Shown here: piece after piece, positions 1 through 12,000 of the stretch
Layout: every line of letters begins with the position of its first letter
Position numbering within the stretch: position 1 is the stretch's first letter
Source of the DNA: Elysia marginata
Lineage: Eukaryota; Mollusca; Gastropoda; Plakobranchidae
Length of the DNA: 44,747 bases
Direction: 5' to 3'
Assembly (NCBI GenBank): GCA_019649035.1
Contig: BMAT01001486.1
Location: forward strand, 616,810-661,556
Made by a program: the position numbers and the translations under genes
The notes under the pieces: generated by a model
The model's input: the letters and a program-made list of their open reading frames with translations, nothing else
Database searches by the model: none
Told to the model about the DNA's origin: nothing

Positions 1-36
1 AGTAGTAGTAGTAGTAGTAGTGGTGGTGGTGGTGGT
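1..36. repeat. (AGT)n/(GGT)n trinucleotide repeat
   Basis: Seven AGT units pass into five GGT units at the very start of the window, so its full length is unknown. Confidence 0.9.
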
Positions 37-285
37 AAGGGGTGGGAGAGAGGGTAAAGGAAGAGAATATATGCGTAGGAGTTTTTTGAGGGGTAAAATG
101 TAAACACTAGGATATCGTAACTGCTTTTTAAATTTTCTCTCCCGATATGAGATTAGTTCCTGATAATGGTATTTGAAAATTCAAATTAAAAAGGAAAAAA
201 ACTTTTACAAAGCTAGTTTACTTTGGACATTAAAGCAAAAATATTCTGCTTTGAGCTGATTTTTATTTTTTTCTCAACTGTTGGT

Positions 286-397
286 CTAGTTAGGACCTCC
301 TGGGAGTGCAAGCATTCTGCGATGTTCCATAACCAAACTGTGGTATTCCAGTAAAAGGTCAGGAGCCATTTCCGCTGCCAGATACTTGCACCTGTAT
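286..397 (-). CDS. GT31 gene, terminal coding exon 8
   Basis: Residues 348-384 and TAG at 286-288. It continues the C-terminal helical tail and includes RCKYLAAEM. The cysteine here and the one in exon 7 (YQDCVN) may pair (inference). The acceptor is ctgtttgcag. A tttatt on the plus strand at 262-267 reads as AATAAA on the sense strand, about 20 nt past the stop, and is a candidate polyadenylation signal. Confidence 0.85.
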
Positions 398-2985
398 CTG
401 CAAACAGAAAATATATTACGAGACTTATAAAATCACAATAACGTTTAAATAATCTGTACGTACGTGCGTTTTGTTTTCAACGACAAAACCCAAATATTTT
501 CGCTTATGTTAATATTTATTTAGTTTGACAACTTTTTGAAAAAATTGTTATAATTAAATTCAGAACAGATTTGATAAAACCAGCTTTCAAAACTTTTTAA
601 AATTTCTTAAACTTGTGTGTGGGGATGGGGCAAAGGCAAAAATTCTAGTAGTCCCCATATTTATGCATAAAGATATGCCTGTTGAGAATCATTGGTGGAT
701 GTTTAAGGCTTTAATTCCTCGAGAGCAGAGTTTGAAAAACTAATTTCGCTTACTGTTTTGTACAAAGTGTGAGCGCTAAACCGGTGTATGTGCACCAAGC
801 TGGAAATCTTTAGCAGGTAGATCTGTTCTGTGACGGCATAGAACTTGCCGTAAACCCGCCAGTGATTAACTGCATTATTAATCGCTCGTAATTGTTTTGT
901 ACTTCAATTTTAATACATTATGAAGCGAAAGGTCGCGATTATTCATAGCATCCTATTTGCAGTTTAACAAAATCTGCATTTCAATAATATAATCTCTGAA
1001 AGTCTTGAACTGTTTCCGATATGTTGATTGAAAGCTTTCATATCGAAAAAAGTGAATTGAAGGTACGTCTGATACAGAAAGGGTCAAGAATAATACCAAA
1101 TACGTCACTCTGAGTTTATTTCTTTTTGTATTTTGAAACGTGGAAAATTGAAACCATGTGTATATCGAACTTTCTCTTCAACTGTCTATATAAAGTTGAC
1201 CAAACAAAAAGGCAAATAATTGCCCAAAAATTTCTCATGCCTTGTCTCGAAAAGACTGTTCGGAAAATGGTTACAATTAAATTCTTTCTTTGTTTGATGT
1301 ATTTTGCTGTAATTTTTCATTTCATAACAAAATTCAACTCTATAAGAGTGTGAAAATAACCCGAGCAACTCTTTTCAAATTTGTTAAATAGGTAAAGAAG
1401 ACTCTAGAGGCGAATAGATGTATTTGGCAATCTTTAACTTAACACCACAATTATAAAGGCGTTAAAAAAGTCGAAATTCCAAGAAATTAGAGTTTTGAAA
1501 GCACATCTAATCGAGTTGTTTAAAGAAAAGAAATTAATATAAACGTGCAAAAAGCCTGAACATTTTCGTAACCCTCCTGGAACTCTCCCTGTCTCCTACC
1601 TTTTTTTAAACATCTACTTTTTTTATTTCATGTTTGCAATATTTTTTTTCATCCACCTTGGTATCTGTGTTGCAACTACCTATTTCCTTCAGTGCAAATT
1701 TCTTTGAGACTCAAAATGCGAGGAACTGTTTGCGTTATAGAGAAAGGATAACTGTGCGATAAAAGATGAAGAGTAAAAGAGAATGCCTTAATGTTAACAA
1801 ATTACAACAACCGAGTCCTTACTTATGATCGTTTACACAATCCTGATATTTGTTAAAGTAGTGGGTAATAGCGTCGACGTGAACAAGTTGTACGTCCAAC
1901 ATGGTCTCTCTCACCATTCCGTAGGTAAATACATCCTCCAGTCGAAAAAATCTGTAGCCGGATAAATAGAGTCAAAGGCTTAGACAGAAAGACAGAGACA
2001 GAGAGAAATAGAAAGGAGTTCTAAAAGTGCCTAGATCACAATAAAATATTGTACGCAAGTGCAAAACTATTTAAATGAAAATTATATAAGTTGATTCTGC
2101 ACCTTCTTAGATTGCTATATACTTGTCATTTTATTTATATTCACCTATTTTTAAATATTTTTAAATATTTTTAATATATTCACACCTCTCTGCTACAGTT
2201 CAGCACTCATTTTAAACTTTATAGGTGCAGTGTCTGGCAGAGAAAATGCCAACTTCAAGCTATCACATCAAATAGGATGTAAATAACGTAATGATCTATA
2301 AATGAAAATGACTATTTTCTATATCAAAAATTTTTATTTCCATGAAGCTGTAGCATTTTCACTGTCCATTAACCTGCACTTTACCTGAAAACTGAAACAG
2401 ATGGGATATTTTTTTCTGCTGGAGAGTACCTTAGAAAAAGGGATAGGACTTTATAAACAATAAATAAATAAATATGTTTAGAGTCCTCAACCGCCGAAGG
2501 TAGTCTCATGACTTTACATATTTACCCTAGCAGGCCTATACACACCAGAGCAAATTCAACTCATATTCCAGAGCATTACAGTACGGCAGTCTGCTAGGCG
2601 CTCAAATACTAACATTCCACGAATTTCAAGCACTGCCTTTAGCGAGGTTCCCATTTTAAAGGTGGGTGGACTGGGGAAAGTTACGGTAAATTGCTTTCCC
2701 AAGGCAATTGCAACATGACATTGTCGGGAATCGAATCCGTGACCTCCAGATCTCAAGTCCGACGCGCTAACCACTCTGCCACGCTGCCCCTTGATTGTCT
2801 ACTATGGTTTTGTGCCCGTACAGGGACAGATTTGCCACAAAAGCGGCGATACTTTATTGCCATAAAATTTCATAATAATTATTATCATTAATGATAGGTG
2901 TGTGCTGACGTCCGTTTTAAAAACACTTTATAGACTAGACTATAATAATAAGATTGTGGAAAAGTTACCCTTTATGTTACAAATA

Positions 2986-3073
<88 letters not shown>

Positions 3074-6000
3074 GAATGTATAGTGCTCATTGCGTTCTAG
3101 CATACAAGTCTGTAGCTGAACCCATTCAAAAAGAATGCTCTATGCGCATACCATCTTTAGAGATGATATAAAAAGTATCGTAGAAGGAAAATTAATGTTC
3201 ACATTCACATGCTTGCACGCGTAAATTACACACAGGGCACACACACGTACACACACAATCTCACGCGCGCACCCCTGAATATGATGTCAATAGTGAAAAA
3301 AAGAACAGTCAATCAGCAGGGGTACTTAATCGACACAGATTTAAACGTTCTGAAACAGGAAAGTTTTCAGTCTCTTTTTTAAGATCTCCAGTGTTGGTGA
3401 CTGCCTCACTGACATGATAATTTTGTTCAAAGTAATGGGGCCAATGTAAGAAAATGACCGTTCGCCGTATCTTTTAAGGTTTACTCTGGGAACTTTAAGC
3501 ATGTTGGTGTCTTTGAGGATCTAAGACTATTTCGTGGTTGGTGGATCTCCCCCAGGTATGATGGGGCTTGCTTGTGAATACATTTGAAACACATGACTGC
3601 AATTTTGTAGTCAATTCTCTGCTTTACCGGCAGCCAAAGTAGAGATCTTAGTAGTTGAGTGACGTCAGTCGAACTAAGATTTTTGTTGGACCAGTGTAGA
3701 TTTAAAGATAGAATATAATGGTCGATGTTTCCGGCAGAGATGTGCATTTCTTCATAGAACATAACAAAAGAAAAATAAAAATGATACTCTTCCTTCTCAG
3801 ATAAAATATATCAGAATATTTTTGGGCATTGCCTTGGTCGCTGCTCTAGCCCTATCGTTAGTTCCATTTTCTAAAATTACTTGAAACCAATATCATGCCA
3901 TTTCGGCTTTTCCTCCAAAACTTGTCTACAGTTTTTTTTTCACTGAATCGTATGCTAATGGATTGCTCCAATTGTCACGCTGAGGGAAATTACTAAAATC
4001 TGTTCATATTTATGTTCGCTAATTGTTGCAACGCGCCATACATGTGATGATTTTCGATTGTATTGTACGCATCCTTTTTGGAATAAAAAATAATAAGTTA
4101 TAGAAACCAGTGTAGCTTTGAAATTATTTTATGCATTTTGAAAGTAATGACTTAAGCAGCCGTAAACAGCGTAGGATATTTAATCACTTTAATGCCTTGT
4201 TCTGTTAAACTGCAATATAAGATATTTTAACCAGTATTTTTTATGGCAAGTTTTACGCTTTAATTGCGATCAATAAATCAATAAGCTCTTGAACTGAAAC
4301 TGTTTGTGCTGTAATCAGTAAGAAAAAAAATTGATTTTGACCAGTTGGAAATTCCTGTGTAAAACAAAATATAGTATGAGTGATTCAAGTTGCAAACTTG
4401 GAGTGATTTTAACATTTAGTTTGAGTATAATTTTACACAATAAAGAGTTGAACGGAAGGAAAATTTAGCCGACTGGTAAATTTATTTTGCTTGTGTTACA
4501 ACCAAATCAGTTTTTGAGACATTGCTGTGCCTCAACGTTTGCGGAGAATGCGGAAAATACTTCCAGTTTGAGACGTTGAAGAGCTGACGAGGGAAAGTCT
4601 AGTGTTATTTCTTATTTTTAATTTGAAAAAGTCATGTTTCATAAAAGCATACCTGACTGTTTTTGAGACCTGGTAAAGGTCAGCGATGACGTCTTGGGTT
4701 GCAACAACGAAGAAACCGTTACAGAACTGAGGGTATTGCTTGCCAGAGAATTCATCCTCACCAACCCAATACTTGCCCCGGCGGTGAACCCGCGGCTTGC
4801 TGTTCAGATAGCCGTAGATAACCCTACAAGGTGAAACAAGACACACAAATAACTTAAATGTTATTGAAGAACGATGAGTAATTTTCATGACAGAGAACGG
4901 GAAAAGATAAAAGATGTTTAGGAGACTACGAGTATTAGACAACCCAAAGAACATTTTAATAGTTTTAATTCATAATAGATGACAATCATTCTACACGTAG
5001 TGGAAGATATCTAATTACACCGAAAACTATTTGATAGTATTGCCAGTTATTGTGTTACCTGAAAGAGAGATTTGGGGGGTGGGGATGTCTCATAACAATT
5101 TACTGCGAAAACATTGTGATAGTATTGCCAGTTATAATATAGTTGAACTGTGTTACCCGAAAGAGAGATTGGGGAGGGGGGGTGTCTCATAACAATTTAC
5201 TGGTTGAAAACTTTAGGGTTTTTTCAACCCGGTAAATTTCTACTTGGTATTTTCCAAACATTTTTAATGAAACAGGCCATATTTGAAATAAAGTTTTAAA
5301 CTATATGATAAATGAATATAGTAGCTTCAACTGATAATTAACAAGACATGTGATGTTATAAGACTATTTAATATAAGTTTGTCCTGTTAAATACACATTG
5401 GTTTGGCTTCATTTCACATATAAGTGATCTTGTTTCTAATAACATTAACATAGCATTAAATGTCCATGGTAAAGGTTGTCATGGTCACAGTAGCTCACAA
5501 AAGTCATTGATTTCTACGCTTGTTTCTACTGAAATAAATACAGCGATTGGGAGGGGGGTGGTTGGAGCTCTTTGCGGAGATTTCCATTATATTATTATTT
5601 CCTTCCGAATTTACAGATAAACTAACGTAATCACAAAAGCTTTTAGGTGCAAACATCAGATGCTGTTTTTTTAACGGAAACATCAACCTTTCACATTCCA
5701 AATACATTATTGATATCTTTGTGTATCAAATTAATGATTCAGAAAGTTAAGGGCACAGGTATCTTACGAGTAACACATGATATCTTTGGCGTGTAAATAT
5801 TTTCATCAATCAGTTTTCGTGTGTAACAGATTATCATTTTATATTTCTCATCTGTCGTCAACAGCCTAACTTTGTTTGCTGTTCCAATTTTAAAGCGGAA
5901 AGAAAAATAAACTTGCAAACATTTTGAAATTTTACAGATGTTATCTTAACAGTCTTAATTGATGGAGATATAATTGATCCTAGTTCAAGAGAACATAAAT

Positions 6001-9000
6001 AGTCAAAACTATTAATTTATATATATCTTGTGTTAGGAAAGTTATTAAAGGTAGATAAGAACCAAACACTTTTCAGAACATGGATTGTAGTTGCTGCATT
6101 ACGTCGTTTGTGTTCAAATTGTGTCCTGAAATTATTTTTTTTCTGAAATATGATTTCTTTGAATGCTTTCTTTATCGAGTCTTTTCTTTTAAACAACAGA
6201 GTCAGAATAATATTGCAGTGACAAAACTTCAAGATTGAGAAGGGTAAAACTTTTTTTTTATTTTAATAAAAAAAGAAGGGAACAGTTTGTTTTAACACAA
6301 ACTACTCGATAAAAGAATACCTTAGATAGTTTCCATTTCTAAAAAGGGCAAAGCCCTTTGATTTTATTACACCACATACAATTAATGAATTTGATGAAGT
6401 CATCCTGTGGAGATTATGGAAAGGGTATGCTATTTTCGAATCTACTATCTGCAATTCGAAGATTATGAGTGTTCTGGGAAGCGCCACCATTCCCTTAATA
6501 TCACAGGGACTACGAATTAATTTGGGAGAAGTTCAGACAGGTACGATAAATATTCCAAAAAGGAAAAGGCTACGGAGAAGAGATATAAGGAAAAGTTATG
6601 GCAGTCATTCAAAAGATGAGTTCAACGGCATCAGAAAGTTAAGATAGCCCCAGCTTGTTATGTCAACTTGCCATTCACTGTGTTTATGGAGCTGTTTTTC
6701 GCGCGAACCTCAGTCTCTCGGGTGCAAAAATTTTTAAAAGTCACACCTTTCAACTAGCTCTTTTGCGGAGTGGTGAGTTCAGCAGAAAAACTCAGGTGCT
6801 GAATCTAAGCTTAGAATGCAGATTTCTAAGTTATCTATAAGTTTAATTATAAACATAGTCGAAGACATTTACATCATTCAGGAAGACACTTTTACAAACA
6901 TAATTTAATACAACATTATCAGTTTACTCTCAAAGTGCACAAGCTATTCATCCAAATCGTGTTCTACAATTCTTGATAAGTGATAAGAACAAAACAATTT
7001 TGCGGATCTCCGAGAGAGCTCTGACGACATCTAAACTTGACACAAAGGAACTTTTCTATCTTGTCATCTGCGTGCAGCTATTTTTAGAAACCCTCGGTTA
7101 TTTACATCTAATACGTTCATCTCATGAAATTTTTCCTAAAGACTTAGACCTAGATTGACAAAAAATGAAAGTACAAAGAATAGCTGTCGGTCAAAAATCT
7201 TATCGGCCAGACCAAGTCCGTATTATTTGCTGCGTTAGCAGGGCTCTAGCCCGAAATAATTTTTACTTGTTGAAGTAGAGAGCAATATTTAAAAGATTTG
7301 CCTGCATAGGAAAACAATCAAGATCAAGACCAAACATGAATATATTCCTGTTGTAAACGCAGACTGAGCTGAAGATAGTACTGTCTTTAAAGAGAGGGGA
7401 GGAGGAATCAAGAAAAACACAGGATATTCCGTAGAAAATAAACGTGAAAAGGGTAGCCTATTGAAAGGGTAAGATAAAGATGAGGGAAAAAACATAGGGC
7501 ATAACAAGGAGAACAAATGAAGAGAAGGCGGTGGGAGAAAACTCAAAGACAGTTTTAGACGGAAACAGGATGAGCCTACTGAAACAAGGAGGCAAACTAA
7601 TTATTATGCTAGATAAATAGAAAAAATTTGTGAAGACAAAATTCTTTAATAAAAGCATTTTTATCAGCCATATTTAGATATACTAGTTATGGCAGCCCGT
7701 GCTTCGCATCGGAGATTTGGTGCAGTAGTAGAAAGTGTAATACCACCTAACATTTTAAACATCCCCTCTATTTCTACCTTCCATGATACCTTTCATCCCT
7801 CCCCACACACACCACACACACACACACTCTATCTGTCTGTATTTCTCACCGCACTCCTTTTTTTTCTCACTTTACCCTCTTCGAAAACCAAGTATGTTTA
7901 AATTTGTCAACTTTTTTAAGACTAAGAATGAACAAGAACTTAAAAATGCTATCTGCTTTATGTGCGCGAAGGTTGGGAGAGTATACGAAGAATGTCACGT
8001 GAATGAGAGTTTCCGGCTGCGTAGCGCGAGCGTGTGTGTATTTAATTGGTGATTGTACTTGATAACTGTACTTGATAACTGAACTTGAAGATTGAATGTT
8101 GTCCTATATTGATGAATTGGCCTCTGGCCTAATAAAACTATTGAAATTGAAATTGAATTAATAATACGTCGGTTAAGATACAATTGAAGTGCTGGTATTG
8201 GGTAAGTATAAAAAATCTAGGTTGTTAAGCGAGTGATCGCATCCGTAATGACATGATGTTATGAATATATCATTTATCACATTCAAAACCAATAGGACAA
8301 TTGTTTAGTACCTTTTGCGAATTGAAATAATCGGAAGAAAGTAGTCGAAAAACTTGAAAACGTCTACAAATACATCATCGTCGATTTTGCAAACGAGTCT
8401 GACATCTCGACAATGTCGTTGTGCCCAGCGATACCCCATGATGGTTTTGTAGGAGAGGTTGAAATAATGTTCCACGAAATTACCCTGAAACAGTGAAAGA
8501 AAGGGGATGGCATACGCAACTCCCGTAGTATTTTCTTATTCTTAGCACATTTAAAAATGACATAATTAAGTTTAAGTTATATCAAAACCTGTTTCGGAAA
8601 TCTAAGATTAGTGTCGGACAACAACGTGTAGAAGTAAGCAAGCAGAGTAAAAAAAAACAGAAAAGCTTGTTCTGGTTATAAATTTTAAGAATGTTTTACA
8701 CGTCTCGGTCTAGTGTGTTGATTTTAAATAAATAACATTAGTACAAGATGGCAGATGTAACTTTTTCACACTTCAAAAGTGTTTCTTCTGTGAGCAAGGC
8801 ATTATATACACTATAGTAAATATTAATCGATTTATCTTGTGATTTCACAATAAGGTCTCCATCATTGGGCATTCACTTCACAATCTCGGATCCAACAAGG
8901 TGGGCAGTTACTGTTTAAATGCAAAAAGCTTCAAGTTTCTTTTTACTTTAGTGGTATTGTCGTATAGCCAACGTCATTTCGATCAACTCTGGTTTCAGAT

Positions 9001-12000
9001 TCTTCCATATCATATATGATGACTATTCCTTGATTGTATGTTGCAGTCATGACGTTTTCAAAATTGCAAAATTGTTTCTCAGTGCCAAATACGTTCAGAT
9101 ACACAGGGCTTTTTCAGTACTTCAATCATGTCAGTATATTTTTGTCTAGCCTTTGTACAAGAGGAGCCTTTTCTCTAGCAAGGTTATTCTGCGGCTCGTC
9201 AACTTCTTATAGACAAAAGATTGACAAGTGCTGTACTGGCATGACGACACAAAGCCTCAAGACAGCCATTTGATGAGTGCCCGGTGAAAACAGGACTTGG
9301 TACATACTTGTCGTTTAAAATCACGTAGGAAACAAATAAGTATCTGAAAATATTCTTATAAATCTATGATCACTTAATCAAGAACTTCTATTACGTGCAA
9401 AGAGCTTGACTAAGTAGCTTCACTAGTTCTACCAATATCGCACTGCATGACTTTCACTCATAGCTATTTTTATTTATTTGTTTTTCACGATAAACTGGAA
9501 ATGCATTTTTTGTGAACCCAAAGTGAAAAGTACGAGGGTGTCTTAGATAAAAGGTAATTACAGCCATAACTTTTGTACCAGGTTTGCGTATTTTTTTGTA
9601 TTTGTAAACAATACATAAAAGATATATTGATTAGGCTCCAGTACTATTATCGAACGCACTATTATCATGCATGGCACCAAAGATGCGCATCCCCGTTTTT
9701 CAACGAGGCACAAATACATATTCGTGCTGAATTACGATTTCAAATGTAAGAGGACAACTTCCATGCTAAAATATATTCAGAAATGTTCATCTTGTATGGA
9801 ATAGGTGTTACGAGCTTCAGAGAGTTTTCCTTTTTTTATTTTAACAAGGGAGATCAAGCAGGATAAAGATCGAGTTAAGCGGTCGCCGTCTTCACATTCA
9901 CAAGAAAATGTTGCGCGTGTTGAGACACCATCCGTGAAGACATATAGTGAACTTTTAAATCGTTTATTCACAGAATTGTTGATATGCAATATTTTAGAAA
10001 AGTTTCAGCACAATGGGGTTCAAAGCAATTAAGGACTAAAGAGCCAAAGATGCCAGCTGAGCAAATTTCGTATTACTTCTTTCAACGTTTTAGTACCCCC
10101 GGTAATGAAAATGGAACGCAGGTGAGGTCTAGAGGGAGAGATGGCTGTGGGGACCACTGTGAATGTTTTTTATCACATGAATACTTGTGATAAGATTCAC
10201 TGAACAGCACAATAGAATTTATTTAAAAGGTCAATCATTTGGAAACATTCGTCTTCGCCTCCAGTGAAAAATTGAAAGCGCAGCAAAGAAAAACGATAGC
10301 CACCGTAATCTGTTGGTTAACTTTATTTGCGATCTGGGTAGACAATCAAAGATGTCATAACTGTATTGTGAGACAATGACCAAGCTGATGGAGGCACAAC
10401 GGCGAAAGAGACCCAGGTGGTAAGAATACTTCAAAAATCTCAAACGATTGGTTTAAAGCGTATAAACTGGATGTTTTACAGCATTCACCTCATGGCCGTT
10501 ATCAAAGTTACATCTGTTTGGGCGCCCAAGGCGGTAATTGAAAATTGAAAAGTTTGATTCCGATGAAAAGCTGATCTCAGCCGCATCAGCATAGCGGAAA
10601 AGTCATGACGTCAGTTGTTTTCATGTATCCGTTTCTTTTTTTTTTTTTTTTNNNNNNNNNNNNNNNNNNNNNNNNNNNNNNNNNNNNNNNAGTTGACAAG
10701 ATACAAAGATGTGATGTGGGAGTTTCATTGCTTTCGATAAAAAAAGTTATGAGTTATGGCTTCGTTTCCTTTATATCTGGGACAGCTTGCACTAGTAACC
10801 TAATTTAATCTGGAGGTCTGCTAGCGGGGAAGGTCTGAAGTCATACAGACCGTGTGAAATCCCCGTGCAGAGAAAGGCACAAACTTGAGCAGGACATGTG
10901 AGTGAGCTTTGGAAACCGCACGCGTGGCAGGTATTTTCGTAACGTTATATCTACTGTAAACATTTGAAAGTCGTCTCCTTTCAAAAATAGTTGTAAAGTA
11001 TCGTTCTGCATTGCTTTTTGATAAAGGCTTAATAAGTAATCAGAATTAGAGTTTGTTGAAAGTATATGTCTGTGGTTTTTCAGAACACGCCACACAAAGA
11101 GGGAACTTGTTCATTCGTTTGCCATACGCTTTGACACGCGCACGATGTTTCTCGACACTGGAGAACGTCCTATGTGACCGGTATAAATCATTTCTCTCCT
11201 GATATTTTAACTCACGCGGATTCGTCGTTTCTCGAAGCCCAGTTTTCAGCAAAACTCCATGATACGAGGCTAACGTCACGCTTAGACCTGTCACTTGAGC
11301 CGCTACTTTTGTGCAGCTTTTTATGACACGCACATAACCAGCAATAAATGCCTCATCTAATTGTAGCACAATTGCGAAATGTCGACATTACGGTATTTAA
11401 TGGAGTTGCCACTTCCACAATGAACTGAAAAGCCTAAGCAATGCATTTCCTTCTAAGTATACTTGATTTATTCTATTTGTGATTTTATGTGATTGTGAGA
11501 AACCTAAGAGAAAAAAATGACCTGGTGCCGAATAGAGCAACTAAGATCTCATTAGTGTTTTAGTTGCTTGGCTTGCTTGATTTCTTAGCGCGCATAGCAA
11601 TTAATAAATTTACCTATATTTACCAATTATAGACTCCTCAGTAAATCTTTTATCGTGGTGGGATTCTAGGCATAAAGCACTTAGAGAGATTCGCTTGAAA
11701 TAACAGGGGTATTTTAATGAAATTCACGAAACAAGAGAAACTGCTTAAAATCTAGGAAGGTACTAAGTATTAAGTATTTAAGTATCCTTATATTTTATTG
11801 GCGCATTTGGTTGTGGTTAGGATAAGTATCAATAAATCTAAACTTGTCTTTATATCGAATTATTGCTTTTCGTAAAATTACTTTAATTCAAAAACCCGTT
11901 TTATGTTTTTAAATAACATTGTTTCATGTGACTATATCCTAATTAAATTTACAGTGAATGAACGACTGTCACTGCAAATTAGGTATATTACTATTACGGT

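Larger units (their letters stand above)
4824..8311 (-). other. GT31 intron (between exons 5 and 6)
   Basis: About 3.5 kb without a supported exon. It holds a two-copy direct repeat at 5033-5215, a short CA run at 7799-7830 and a LINE-like 3' tail at about 7676-8150. The remaining open frames are short, lack family motifs and look like chance. Confidence 0.7.

Noticed and set aside
2556..2774. 72-codon minus-strand frame beginning MVSASDLRSGGHGFDSR
   Set aside because: This is the translated tRNA-like head of a SINE, a common false protein in databases, not a gene.
2981..3071. Repeat array that might suggest a CRISPR
   Set aside because: Pure trinucleotide repeat without spacers, in a spliced eukaryotic gene; no CRISPR-like array exists in the window.
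9530..9600. Possible mariner terminal repeat (tacgagggtgtctta)
   Set aside because: No matching inverted end and no transposase remnant (no catalytic D motifs) within the next kilobases.
11046..11369. 107-codon minus-strand frame between GT31 exons 4 and 5
   Set aside because: The spliced GT31 reading passes directly from exon 4 to exon 5 with the conserved block intact; this frame has no GT31 motif and no fitting splice sites.
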